From CAZAMP01 sp964486455 (lineage in GTDB: Bacteria; Eisenbacteria; RBG-16-71-46; CAZAMP01), in contig CAZAMP010000061.1 of the NCBI GenBank assembly GCA_964486455.1, forward strand, positions 1-20,872: a DNA stretch of 20,872 bases, in the 5' to 3' direction. This document shows, piece after piece, positions 1 to 9,727 of the stretch; the stretch's first letter is position 1, and each line of letters begins with the position of its first letter. The position numbers and the translations under genes were made by a program. The notes beneath the pieces were generated by a model that worked only from the letters and a program-made list of their open reading frames with translations, made no database searches and had not been told where the DNA came from.

Positions 1-80
1 TCTAACGGATCAAGAGGCCCTTTTCCATGTCTTGGTGAGATATCCGGGCTAGCCACCCACACACAGGGCTCGCGTCATTG

Positions 81-1502
<1,422 letters not shown>

Positions 1503-1624
1503 CGTAAATGCAGATCTCGTCTTCTTGTGGAGGCGACAGGCGCCAGTCTGAATCCGACTTCGTGACCGGGGCCGGGAGATCGATCACAACCGCTCGCGGC
1601 GTGCTTCCCGCCCGACGCTCCGGC

Positions 1625-1654
1625 TTGAGTTCTGGGTCAATCGTTCGATAGAAT
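1625..1654 (+). promoter_or_regulatory. Candidate sigma70-type promoter for the SGNH gene
   Basis: TTGAGT (1625-1630) and TAGAAT (1649-1654) are separated by 18 nt, close to the TTGACA/TATAAT consensus, and lie in the 220-nt divergent region between the MBOAT gene and the SGNH gene. The expected start of transcription near 1661 would leave a leader of about 60 nt before the ATG at 1723. A second TATAGA box overlaps at 1656-1661. The call is from sequence match only. I see no equally good promoter for the MBOAT gene on the other strand. Confidence 0.4.
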
Positions 1655-1722
1655 GTATAGAATTCATCGGACGATTCACAGTGAGATCTTTCGCAGATTC
1701 GACCACTTCGGAGAGAGGGCTC

Positions 1723-2907
1723 ATGGGCATCCGGACACGCGGGATCCTCAGTTTCGTGCGGCGATCCGCCACAATCGTGGTCGCCATCGCCATCACCCTT
1801 GTCGCCACGGAGCACATCATCCGGATCGTCGCCCCCCAACCCCTCCACTACTACGACTTTGAATTGCGTGACGGAGGAGCAGCCCTCGTCGCGGGTGACA
1901 AAGTCGCGGCCCGGGAGATATTGCCCCCCGGGCAGGGGCCGTACACTCCAGGCATCGAATACTGGATGGGTCCCTATCTGGTGCGCATCAACTCAAAGGG
2001 GTGGCGGGATGTGGAGCACACCCTCGACAAGCCGTCCAACGTCGTCCGGCTGGGAGTCATCGGGGACTCCGTCACCTTCGGCACAGGTGCGGCCATTGAC
2101 AGCGTCTTCTTTCGCGTGCTGGAGGATCTGCTGAAGGACTCGGGCTACGCGAACATTGAGATTCTCGGCTTCGCCGGAGGAGCGGCAAACGCCTATTTTG
2201 CGAGGATGCTCGCCGAGGATCTCATCGATGCCTATGATCTGGACGCCATTATCCTCGGGTTCAACCAGAACGATGTTCTTCCATCAGCCACCGTAGCGGC
2301 CGGCAAGGCCAAAGCCGCGAAACCTCGACAGCTCATCGCTTCCACCATGGCCGGAATGGCAGACCGCCTTCTCCGAGCGGACTCTCACCTGTTCCACCTC
2401 TTCCGAGAGCGCTCGAAAGCTGTGCTCAGGCGCGTGGGGATCGTCGATCCGGGCTTGCGGCTCCAAGCATTCCTTCGAATGGAAGACGAACGCGCGGTCC
2501 AGGCTTGGAACGACACGCGGTTGATCCTGAGCGAGATGCACAGCGATCTCGCCGCCCGCAACATCCCCTTCATCATTCTCGTGCTTCCGATCGATATTCA
2601 AACTGGGCCGACCATCGCCGACATGTATCGGTCTGATGGATTCGCATTCTCACGGACGGTGGAAGAGGGACTCCTTCAAAGGAAGATGCGGAGTTTCGCG
2701 ACGGAGCAGGGGATCATCCTCGTGGACCCGCTTCCAAGCTTTCAGGAGGATGAGAACCTCACGAAGTTCATCCGAACGGAAGGCGGGAGCATCGACTGGG
2801 CTCATCTGAGCCCGGTTGGACACCGAATCGTAGCGGAGAACATCCTGGACGTTCTTCTGTCAAACTCGGAAATCCTCAAGGATGGGGCTGCGCGGAGTGA
2901 GCCCTAG
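1723..2907 (+). CDS. SGNH/GDSL hydrolase-like protein, membrane anchored
   Basis: Predicted SGNH-fold esterase or acyltransferase of 394 residues. One hydrophobic helix at about 15-30 after a basic N-terminus (MGIRTRGILS...) suggests an inner-membrane anchor with the catalytic domain in the periplasm. Block I is GDSVTFG (114-120, nucleophile Ser116), the oxyanion Asn block is GFNQND (179-184), and DWAHLSPVGH (358-367) gives the DxxH pair Asp358/His361. I chose ATG 1723 because GGAGAGAGGG lies just upstream at 1710-1719; an in-frame GTG at 1681 would add 14 residues but has poorer support. The divergent MBOAT gene suggests a joint role in glycan O-acylation or deacylation, by analogy with AlgI and AlgJ/X. 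The stop codon shares CTAG with the phosphatase gene on the other strand. The substrate is not predictable. Confidence 0.85.
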   Translation: MGIRTRGILSFVRRSATIVVAIAITLVATEHIIRIVAPQPLHYYDFELRDGGAALVAGDKVAAREILPPGQGPYTPGIEYWMGPYLVRINSKGWRDVEHTLDKPSNVVRLGVIGDSVTFGTGAAIDSVFFRVLEDLLKDSGYANIEILGFAGGAANAYFARMLAEDLIDAYDLDAIILGFNQNDVLPSATVAAGKAKAAKPRQLIASTMAGMADRLLRADSHLFHLFRERSKAVLRRVGIVDPGLRLQAFLRMEDERAVQAWNDTRLILSEMHSDLAARNIPFIILVLPIDIQTGPTIADMYRSDGFAFSRTVEEGLLQRKMRSFATEQGIILVDPLPSFQEDENLTKFIRTEGGSIDWAHLSPVGHRIVAENILDVLLSNSEILKDGAARSEP

Positions 2908-3674
2908 GCCGGTAACAGGGCCGTTACCTGAACGGTGACATTGTCGGGTGCGCCGCGGTCACGGGCCAGATCAACCAGCTGGCGACAGGCAATCTCAGGG
3001 GACAGAGAAGAGACAACCTCCTGAATTTCCTTGTCCTCGACGACCTTGTTCAACCCATCCGAGCATAGAAGGAGGGAATCCTCTTCACTCAGTTTGATGG
3101 GGCCGTGAAGATCGATCGCCAGCTCGGCCTCTCCCCCCAGGCAACGCGTGAGGACGTTTGCCAGGCTCTCACGAGCAGCCGGGAGCGCTTTGCCACGGCG
3201 CTCATACTCGGCGGCCAGACTATGGTCGTTCGTGAGCTGCGTCATGACAGCACCCTGATTCAGGTATGCGCGGCAGTCCCCGACGTGGGCGATCTGGATA
3301 GTGCAGTTGCGAATGGCGGCCGCAGTGCACGTCGTTGCCATGCCGGATTGCTCGGGATTGGATTCCGCTTGTCGACGGATTACCCGATTGGCTTCCTCCA
3401 GCGCGAAGAGGAGAGCAGCGGCGAGGTCATCGGGGCTCCCGTCGCGGAAGAAGCTCTGGTTCACGGAGCGAATTGCGAGCCGACTCGCGACATCACCGGC
3501 GGCGTTACCCCCGACGCCGTCAGCAATGACTTGCAGGAACGTACCGACCGGATCCTCACTTCCGAAGAAACCCGCGGCGTCTTCATTTCGCTCTCGTCGA
3601 CAACCAATGTCGCTCAGCGTGGCATGAACGAGAACAAGATCCGACACCGACGTTGGGAAGCGGTGCTGAACCAC
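2904..3674 (-). CDS. PP2C-family serine/threonine protein phosphatase
   Basis: Metal-dependent (PPM) protein phosphatase of 256 residues, a bare catalytic domain with no membrane helix or sensor module, so probably cytoplasmic. The acidic metal-binding motifs are all present in order: RNED (29-32), ADGVGG (51-56), HVGDCRAYL (130-138), CSDGL (204-208) and PDNVTV (243-248). These proteins usually reverse phosphorylation by Hanks-type kinases; no kinase gene is in the window. Translation probably starts at GTG 3674, with AAGGA six bases upstream. No ATG is available before the first conserved motif. Its gene sits between envelope genes and runs convergently into the SGNH gene, overlapping it by 4 nt. 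A role in tuning polysaccharide synthesis or MurJ-dependent wall synthesis is possible but only inferred from position. Confidence 0.93.
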   Translation of the reverse strand: MVQHRFPTSVSDLVLVHATLSDIGCRRERNEDAAGFFGSEDPVGTFLQVIADGVGGNAAGDVASRLAIRSVNQSFFRDGSPDDLAAALLFALEEANRVIRRQAESNPEQSGMATTCTAAAIRNCTIQIAHVGDCRAYLNQGAVMTQLTNDHSLAAEYERRGKALPAARESLANVLTRCLGGEAELAIDLHGPIKLSEEDSLLLCSDGLNKVVEDKEIQEVVSSLSPEIACRQLVDLARDRGAPDNVTVQVTALLPA

Positions 3675-3978
3675 CCGCCGTCCTTCCTGCTATGGTCGTG
3701 CGAAGGAGGGGAAGCGCCTGGATCTTCGCAAAGGCAAACAGATATTCGACCGCCTGATGTGCTCGCATTGGCAGGCGATTCTTGAGCCTCTGATAGTCCA
3801 GGCCCTGCCATGCGGCACCAGTCCGAGCACCGGAGTAGTCTAGGATAACCGATCCGGTATCACAAGCCGATCGGCCTCACCGATGCTGTCATGACTCCAC
3901 TGATCAATCTTCTGGACGATGGGCGCAAATCGGATAAGCTCTTCGGACACTCGGATACTAGCTTTGAACAGAGGGCCC
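3675..3978. other. 304-nt divergent intergenic region with a hairpin
   Basis: Longest gene-free stretch in the window, between the phosphatase gene (minus) and murJ (plus). It must carry the promoters of both genes, but I see no convincing -35/-10 pair on either strand. An inverted repeat CGCCTG (3751-3756) / CAGGCG (3772-3777) with a 15-nt loop could form a hairpin; no T-run follows, so it does not look like a terminator. Upstream of murJ the hexamer CGGATA occurs twice (around 3930 and 3952). An open frame at about 3670-3840 has no usable start codon and is not called as a gene. Confidence 0.4.
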
Positions 3979-5586
3979 ATGGAGACCAAGAGCCGCAAGG
4001 AAATCGGTCGCTCGGCAGGAAAGCTCGGAGCAGGGCAGCTACTGGGCCGATTGCTGGGCCTGGTCCGCGACATGGTCTTCGCCAGTATCTTCGGAGTGGG
4101 ATCCGCCGCCGACGTCTGGATTGTTGCGTTTCGCATTCCTGGACTGCTCAGATATTTCATCGCGGAAGGGGCCGTCAACGCAAGCATCGTCTCGATCGCG
4201 AGCGAATACGAGTCACAAGGTGACCGCGAGGGCCTGTGCGATTTCGCAGGGCGTGCCTTCGGCTCGTTGCTGCTCGCCGTCACCGCAATCATCCTCATCC
4301 TTGTCCTTGCAACACCCTATCTTCTCCCACTCTATGCGCCGGGCTTCGCCCAAGAGGCGGGCAAGACGACGTTGGCGGTCCGCCTGTCGCAACTGTCACT
4401 CCCCTACGTCGTCCTCATAACCCTGGCTTCGATGTGCATGAGCATCCTTTACGTCGTGAAGAAATTCACTGTCCCCGCGCTGAACACCGCCACGTTCAAC
4501 GTGGTGATGATCCTTTCCTTTCTCGTTGTGTGTCCACTTGTTGGAGGCCCACCTCAACGGATGATCTACGGTGCCGTTGTCGGTCTTTTCCTTGCCGGGA
4601 TTGTGCAGGTGAGTCTCCAGTGGGCCGCGTTGCGCCGTATCGGGAAGCTGAGAATCCTGCGGCCCGACTTCCGCCATCGCGATGTCCGTCGAGTGTTTCG
4701 TCTGATGGCGCCCATGGTTATCGGCTTCTCCCTCTATGAGCTCCATGTTGTAATCGACATCTTCTTCGCGAGCCGTCTCCCGTCGGGTTCCGTCGCCTCC
4801 CTGGAGTACGCGGCACGGCTCATCCAGGTCCCTCTTGGTCTCTTCGGTGCGGCGCTCGCAACCGCCCTCCTGCCGGCCTATTCTCGCATGCGGGCTGAGG
4901 GACAAACAGAGGTGATGCGTGCCACGATCCTTTACGCTCTCCGGTGCATGATCTATGTCCTCCTCCCGGCGGCACTACTGGTCTTCTTCCTCCGTCGCGA
5001 TATCGTGCGCGTGATCTTTGAACGCGGGGCGTTCGCCGGCGGGATTGGACTCGAATCAACCGCGTGGGCCCTTGGCTGCTTTTCGAGCTTCCTCTTGGCT
5101 CAAGCCTTGATTCAGAGCGCGCGACCGGCATTCTACGCCTCTCAGGACACCCGGACACCGGTCCGAACCGCGGCCGTCGGGCTTCTCCTGAAGATCGCGG
5201 TGAGTGCCGTTCTGGTCAAGCCACTGGGAGTTGGGGGACTGGCGCTTGGGACGGTGGCTTCGGCCACCATGGACGGCTTGTTGCTTCAGGGAATCCTGGC
5301 TAGACGATTCGGCTTCCGGTTCGATCTGGCGTTCATGCGGTCAGTCATGAAGACGCTTCTATCCTCGATTGGCCTTGTCGTTGCCCTTCTCCTCGTTGCC
5401 AAGTGGATCCCGGGCACGAGCTTCATCGTGACACTCGCTCGTGTCGTCACGAGTCTCGCCATCAGCATTGGGCTCTACTTCGTTCTTTCTCGGCTCCTCA
5501 GAGCCGAAGAGCGGTGGTTTGTGTTGGACCTGCTACACGTTCCTTCGCGATATCGCCGGTCGCTAGAGCGAGATTCGAATGGGTAG
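3979..5586 (+). CDS. murJ: Lipid II flippase MurJ (MviN family)
   Basis: Polytopic membrane protein of 535 residues, normal for MurJ, which flips undecaprenyl-pyrophosphate-linked peptidoglycan precursor across the inner membrane. The N-terminal signature is clear: RLLGLVRDMVFASIFG, then DVWIVAFRIPGLLRYFIAEGAVNASIV, matching the conserved pattern of Arg/Asp in helix 1 and the FR-P-LLR-EGA block of helix 2. About 14 hydrophobic segments follow, with the MATE/MOP-type loop FERGAF near the middle of the second half. I chose ATG 3979 rather than ATG 3919 because the 20 extra residues are not like the family, and the shorter form begins just before the conserved basic region. It is alone on its strand here, flanked by a phosphatase and an O-antigen-ligase-like gene, so a dedicated role in the local glycan pathway (a Wzx-like flippase) cannot be excluded. 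Confidence 0.93.
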   Translation: METKSRKEIGRSAGKLGAGQLLGRLLGLVRDMVFASIFGVGSAADVWIVAFRIPGLLRYFIAEGAVNASIVSIASEYESQGDREGLCDFAGRAFGSLLLAVTAIILILVLATPYLLPLYAPGFAQEAGKTTLAVRLSQLSLPYVVLITLASMCMSILYVVKKFTVPALNTATFNVVMILSFLVVCPLVGGPPQRMIYGAVVGLFLAGIVQVSLQWAALRRIGKLRILRPDFRHRDVRRVFRLMAPMVIGFSLYELHVVIDIFFASRLPSGSVASLEYAARLIQVPLGLFGAALATALLPAYSRMRAEGQTEVMRATILYALRCMIYVLLPAALLVFFLRRDIVRVIFERGAFAGGIGLESTAWALGCFSSFLLAQALIQSARPAFYASQDTRTPVRTAAVGLLLKIAVSAVLVKPLGVGGLALGTVASATMDGLLLQGILARRFGFRFDLAFMRSVMKTLLSSIGLVVALLLVAKWIPGTSFIVTLARVVTSLAISIGLYFVLSRLLRAEERWFVLDLLHVPSRYRRSLERDSNG

Positions 5587-5623
5587 GTGTGTGTCAGCCG
5601 CTTCCACAGGACGGACCACCGAG

Positions 5624-6970
5624 TCACGCACCGAACGCAGCCGGCCAGCGCTCTGACCTCATGGACCCTGACGCATCCCGCTGACGACTACGATCGATGC
5701 TCCGGATGTTGTAGATCAGAGCGACGAAGATTGGAAAGAAGAACGTATTCACGGTGGCTTCGCCGAAGCTCGTCTCGAGGACCGTCACCAACCCCATGAG
5801 ACAACCCACCACGATGCCTCGGAAGAGACCGTCCGGCAGTCGCCGATAGAGCCTCCAGCCGTCGAACAGAGTCTTGACGATGATCACTAAAAGAAGCAGC
5901 GCCGTCGGAAGCCCCGCCATCAGGCCATGGTGAAGAAAGGAATTGTGGACATAATGCGTCTTGTCGGTCCTGTACGTTTCCAGGCGACTACCGAGACCGT
6001 ATCCTGCCGGGTTCTTCATCAATAGGCTGAATGCGATCCGTGTCTGCTCTTCGCGATTTCCGAGTTCGTGCTTGCCCTCCGTGACGGACGTCGCGCGATC
6101 AATGATGAAGCTCTTCGTGATCGGATTCCATGTGTCTGATGGCAGCACGAGTACGGCAATTGCGATGGCGACCGCGCAGAAGGCAGCGAAGATCGCAGAT
6201 CGAGCACGATTGCGAGGACTCAACAGAAACGGCAGAACGATCACGACACTCGCAAAAGCCAGATAGGCGGCGCGCTTCAAAGAGATGACGAGAGCCACGA
6301 GAAGGGTCAACGTGGCGAATACATACACCCTCATTCCGCCCCGAACCTTCCCGACCGAGACGACTCCCAGATACAGAAGCAGAGGATTGAGCGGGAAGTG
6401 ATGCGAGTACCGATATCGCCAGAAATCAGTGTGCGACATCACCCACCCGCTACCCGGGATGGCTCGGATCCATCCGGTTGCCATCAGGATCAGTAGCACA
6501 ACGGCGATACAGGCGATCCCAATACCCGTCACCCGAAGGAATCGTCGAATGTCCCTTTCATCCCGAAGAAGCACTTGGGCAACGAAGAAGACAAGCACGA
6601 TCTCGACGGCAAGGTGGTAGAAATCACCAAGCAAGAAGCGAAACCAGTTTCCCTTCACTATCCCAACGACGAGATGAACTACGCTCATGATCCCGATTCC
6701 AAAGAACATCCAATCCACGGGAGACGCCCGTCGAAAGACCTGACCCGGCAGCAGTATCCGTCTCTCAGCCAGGATGCGCGGGACGATGGCAACGAGAATC
6801 AGGCCGGTTCCGAACCCGAGGACGGCGATGTTCGGTGAGCTCATGGCCGCGGTGATCCCGAAGAAGATCATCATGGCGAACCCACGATGGGGGTTCGTGG
6901 CCGAAACGATTAGACCGATGAAGGCCCCAATCGTCAGCGCGATGCCGATGGGGCTCAGCAGAAATTCCAT
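5624..6970 (-). CDS. O-antigen ligase / Wzy-like polysaccharide polymerase membrane protein
   Basis: Integral membrane protein of 448 residues with about 11-12 hydrophobic helices and one long polar loop at about 278-342, the layout of the Wzy_C/WaaL superfamily. Supporting motifs are SLKRAAYLA (230-238) with the conserved helix arginine, NPAGYGLGS (320-328), and YVHNSFLHHGLMAG (340-353), whose HNS block closes the large periplasmic loop and is typical of ligases and polymerases in this family. Such enzymes join undecaprenyl-PP-linked glycans to one another or to lipid A or protein. Start ATG 6970 has AAGGA about six bases upstream. It lies 48 nt downstream of the glycosyltransferase gene on the same strand and is probably cotranscribed with it. 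Ligase versus polymerase cannot be told from sequence. The C-terminal 25 residues are polar and not conserved-looking. Confidence 0.85.
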   Translation of the reverse strand: MEFLLSPIGIALTIGAFIGLIVSATNPHRGFAMMIFFGITAAMSSPNIAVLGFGTGLILVAIVPRILAERRILLPGQVFRRASPVDWMFFGIGIMSVVHLVVGIVKGNWFRFLLGDFYHLAVEIVLVFFVAQVLLRDERDIRRFLRVTGIGIACIAVVLLILMATGWIRAIPGSGWVMSHTDFWRYRYSHHFPLNPLLLYLGVVSVGKVRGGMRVYVFATLTLLVALVISLKRAAYLAFASVVIVLPFLLSPRNRARSAIFAAFCAVAIAIAVLVLPSDTWNPITKSFIIDRATSVTEGKHELGNREEQTRIAFSLLMKNPAGYGLGSRLETYRTDKTHYVHNSFLHHGLMAGLPTALLLLVIIVKTLFDGWRLYRRLPDGLFRGIVVGCLMGLVTVLETSFGEATVNTFFFPIFVALIYNIRSIDRSRQRDASGSMRSERWPAAFGA

Positions 6971-7018
6971 GTCAGTCCTTCACTCCGATTCGTCCCGCAA
7001 AAACACGATATGACCCGC

Positions 7019-8149
7019 TCATGTCTTCCCCCAGGTGAGAAAGCGCTTCCCGCGTGCGAGCGCCCACCATCCGGCCAGAGCGGCAACATTGGCGAGCGCG
7101 AAGAAATAGGGCAGATGCACCAGAGGGATTCTGAGGCGGAGGCGAGCCGCTACCAGACCCACCCCAGCCGCTATCCAAACGGCAACCTGCAAAGCGAGGG
7201 CAACCGCGTAGAACGTGGATCCTGCGAGCCACGCAGCACTCACGAGTAACGAAACCAGGAAGAACGGCCCCATCAGACGCACGAGCCGATGCCAGAAGAG
7301 GGTGAACCCCATCCAAGGAAAGCGAAACGGATTGAAGAGCTTGCGTGCATGCCACATTCCTTGAACCGAGCGGACGACGATCCTGCGTCTACGAGCGAAC
7401 TCGCTGTCCGACCGAACGGGACGATCCATGTAGACCCAGGCATTGGGTTCATAGATCGTTCGATAGCCACGCAACGCAAGCTCTACTGGCTCCATGAAGT
7501 CGCTGACGTACGACTCCGGCAACTCGACATAGAGGGCCCGGGGAATGGCGTAGGCCGCCCCCGTAGCACCGAGAATCGTCCAGACGATGCTTTGGTTGAT
7601 TCGAAGAGAGACTTCGTAGTCACGCCTGGCCTGAAGCCCCTTCTGAATCGTCGTCCCCTTCGATGTCTCGAAGCCGATGTTCGCTGTGACACAACCAACA
7701 TTGGGGTCGGCGAAATGCGAAACCATCTTGCGGAGGGCAATCGGCTCGAGCATTGCGGTGGCATCAGTGAACAGAAGGATCTCGCCGGTGGCCTCACGCA
7801 CGGCCGCGTTCTGGGCTGCCGTCTTGCCGCGCCACTCGCGTGCCCGAACGATCTTGAGATTCGCCGTCTTCGTTCCCACCGCGCGCTCGACCGTCGCATC
7901 TGTCGATGCATCATCGGCGAGGATGATCTCGACTCCCCCCTCCACATAGTCCAGCTGCGTCGTGTTCCGTAGCTTGCGCTCGATCGCCACCTGCTCGTTG
8001 TGCGCGGAGATGATTACGCTCACCGACGGCGTGATGGATGCCGACGCGGTCCAGCGTGGGCGCAGACGAGCGAGTATCCAGACCACGATGGGATAGACGA
8101 CATACGGGATGAGCAAGAGGAACAGACTCAACCAGAATGCGACGACCAT
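7019..8149 (-). CDS. Family 2 glycosyltransferase, membrane bound
   Basis: GT-A fold inverting glycosyltransferase of 376 residues: one N-terminal helix (3-25), a cytoplasmic catalytic domain (about 42-265) and two to three C-terminal helices (290-365), as in CESA/PgaC-like polysaccharide synthases. Motifs seen are SVIISAHNE (44-52), ILADDAST (76-83), LLFTDATAML (125-134) in the DxD position, SDFMEPVEL (216-224) in the acceptor-base position, and RRRRIVVRSVQG (253-264) in place of QxxRW. The sugar donor is unknown. I chose ATG 8149, which has GGAG five bases upstream; a longer in-frame reading to 8248 adds 33 unconserved residues that would run into the divergent promoter region. It probably forms a two-gene unit with the downstream O-antigen-ligase-like gene. 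The motif substitutions are noted separately. Confidence 0.88.
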   Translation of the reverse strand: MVVAFWLSLFLLLIPYVVYPIVVWILARLRPRWTASASITPSVSVIISAHNEQVAIERKLRNTTQLDYVEGGVEIILADDASTDATVERAVGTKTANLKIVRAREWRGKTAAQNAAVREATGEILLFTDATAMLEPIALRKMVSHFADPNVGCVTANIGFETSKGTTIQKGLQARRDYEVSLRINQSIVWTILGATGAAYAIPRALYVELPESYVSDFMEPVELALRGYRTIYEPNAWVYMDRPVRSDSEFARRRRIVVRSVQGMWHARKLFNPFRFPWMGFTLFWHRLVRLMGPFFLVSLLVSAAWLAGSTFYAVALALQVAVWIAAGVGLVAARLRLRIPLVHLPYFFALANVAALAGWWALARGKRFLTWGKT

Positions 8150-8229
8150 AATGTCTCCATAATTCCCACGAGGCTGCGCCCAAGCTTCCGTGAGTCCCAT
8201 CAGAAACGACGCTCTCCACAGACGCGACA

Positions 8230-8238
8230 TGCTAACAT
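8230..8238 (+). promoter_or_regulatory. Candidate extended -10 promoter for the adenylate-forming enzyme gene
   Basis: TGCTAACAT (8230-8238) matches the extended -10 form TGnTAnnnT, in the 141-nt divergent gap between the glycosyltransferase gene and the CapK-like gene. No good -35 hexamer lies 16-18 nt upstream, which is common for extended -10 promoters. Transcription would begin near 8245, after an ATG at 8237, and this is one reason to prefer the later starts at 8270 or 8291. It is a weak, match-only call. Confidence 0.22.
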
Positions 8239-8290
8239 GAGGCTTCACGATGTCGTCGGCAATTCTCGTATGCCTTTCAATCGGGGCTCT

Positions 8291-9724
8291 ATGCTGGAAA
8301 GCATCTATCGCGCGATACCGATTCCCGTTCAGAACCTACTTCTGAGCATGGAGGGGCGGCGGAAGAACCGATTGCGATTCAGACGCGAGTTTCAGGAACG
8401 GTTGGCGATCCTCGAGCGATTGGAACGCGCGAGCATCGAAGAAGTACGTGATTGGCAGATGAGGCAGCTTGATTCTCTTATCTACCACGCTCATGCGTCG
8501 ATCGCGTTCTATCGCAAGCGCTTCGAAAGAAGCGGCGTCAAACCCGAAAACGTCCGGACTCTCTCGGATCTGAGAAGGATCCCCATCCTGACGCGTGAGC
8601 AGGTCCATTCGCATTTCAATCAGCTGCACGCTCCTCGCGAGCTCTCCAACAAGGTTCGCCTTGGCCATACATCCGGAACGACCGGTTCGCCGCTCGGCTT
8701 CTACTGGGACCGTGAAGTAGAGTGGTGGAACACGGTCGTCTACACCCGGCACCGGGATTGGCTCGGCGTTCGACGAGGGGAACGCTACGCATCGATCCTT
8801 GGCCGCATGGTCGTGCCGCGACGCCAAGCTCGCCCCCCCTACTGGCGCCTCAATCGTGCATCGAATCAGCTGATATTCTCGGCGTTTCATCTCCATGAGG
8901 CCAATCTGCCAGAGTACGTAACCGCTCTCAGGGACTTCCGGCCCGTCATGCTGGAAGCCTACCCATCGACGGCTTTTGTGTTGGCCAGGTTTCTTGTGGC
9001 GTCCGGTGAACAGATCCCACTGCGCGCCGTGCACTGCTCGTCAGAAACCCTTCTTCCGCTGCAAAGAGAAACCATCGAGAAGGCGTTCGACTGCTCGGTC
9101 TTCGACTACTACGGTTGCGCGGAGCGGGTGATCGCGGCCGGGGAATGCGAGGAACACAACGGACTCCACGTGTTCGAGCCGTATGGGATCACCGAGATCC
9201 TGGACGCGGACGGGGAGCCCTGCCCACCGGGAGTCCACGGGCGACTCGTGTTGACGGGTCTCCACAATCGTCTCATGCCGCTCATCCGGTACGAGATCGG
9301 AGACACGTCCGCGTTTGTTGCGGGCGACTGCCCCTGCGGACGGTCGTGGCGGAGGATCGATCCCATCACGACAAAGGCCGAGGACATCGTCGTCACACCC
9401 GATGGTCGGTTCATATCTTCATCGGTCCTGACCCATCCGTTCAAGCCGATGGACAACATCGCCGCGTCACAGATCGTGCAGGAAAGCCCAGATCGAATCG
9501 TCGTCCGAATCGTGAGGCGGCCTGGGTACACGGACGATGACTCGAAGAAGCTCCTCGGCGGGCTTCAAGCGCGAGTCGGGGGTGATATCGCGATCGATCT
9601 CGAATTCGTCGACGAGATTCCTCGCGGCAAGAGCGGCAAGTTCCGCTGGGTGGTCTCGAACGTGCCACTCGAGTTCAAGGGACAGACCGTGGACAACCTC
9701 TACGGGAGTGAGCGTCGTTCCTGA
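8291..9724 (+). CDS. PaaK/CapK-type adenylate-forming enzyme (phenylacetate-CoA ligase-like)
   Basis: ANL-superfamily enzyme of 477 residues, related to phenylacetate-CoA ligase and to the CapK proteins encoded in capsule clusters. Such enzymes activate a carboxylic acid as an acyl-AMP. The P-loop is GHTSGTTGSPLG (125-136); FDYYGCAERV (271-280) is the Y-G-E region; RYEIGD (333-338) and CPCGRSWRRI (347-356) are characteristic of the PaaK branch; the C-terminal lid ends with IPRGKSGKFR (443-452), whose lysines sit where the catalytic A10 lysine lies. No carrier-protein domain is attached. I prefer ATG 8291, preceded by GGGG, because MLESIYRAIPIPVQNLL resembles the CapK N-terminus; ATGs at 8270 and 8237 are alternatives. 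Its neighbours suggest it supplies an acyl or amino-acyl decoration for the glycan. The gene converges on the next one with a 3-nt gap. Confidence 0.87.
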   Translation: MLESIYRAIPIPVQNLLLSMEGRRKNRLRFRREFQERLAILERLERASIEEVRDWQMRQLDSLIYHAHASIAFYRKRFERSGVKPENVRTLSDLRRIPILTREQVHSHFNQLHAPRELSNKVRLGHTSGTTGSPLGFYWDREVEWWNTVVYTRHRDWLGVRRGERYASILGRMVVPRRQARPPYWRLNRASNQLIFSAFHLHEANLPEYVTALRDFRPVMLEAYPSTAFVLARFLVASGEQIPLRAVHCSSETLLPLQRETIEKAFDCSVFDYYGCAERVIAAGECEEHNGLHVFEPYGITEILDADGEPCPPGVHGRLVLTGLHNRLMPLIRYEIGDTSAFVAGDCPCGRSWRRIDPITTKAEDIVVTPDGRFISSSVLTHPFKPMDNIAASQIVQESPDRIVVRIVRRPGYTDDDSKKLLGGLQARVGGDIAIDLEFVDEIPRGKSGKFRWVVSNVPLEFKGQTVDNLYGSERRS

Positions 9725-9727
9725 ATC

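Noticed and set aside
3105..3785. 226-codon open frame on the plus strand antisense to the phosphatase gene
   Set aside because: It lies almost wholly opposite a gene with complete PP2C motifs and shows no recognisable domain; GC-rich antisense frames are expected.
3670..3843. Open frame on the plus strand before murJ with protein-like residues (KEGKRLDLRKGKQIFDRL)
   Set aside because: It starts right after a stop codon, has no ATG, GTG or TTG before a late internal Met, and has no ribosome site. I treat it as chance in the divergent region.
8150..8248. N-terminal extension of the glycosyltransferase to 8248
   Set aside because: The added 33 residues are not like the family, and ATG 8149 has a well-placed GGAG.
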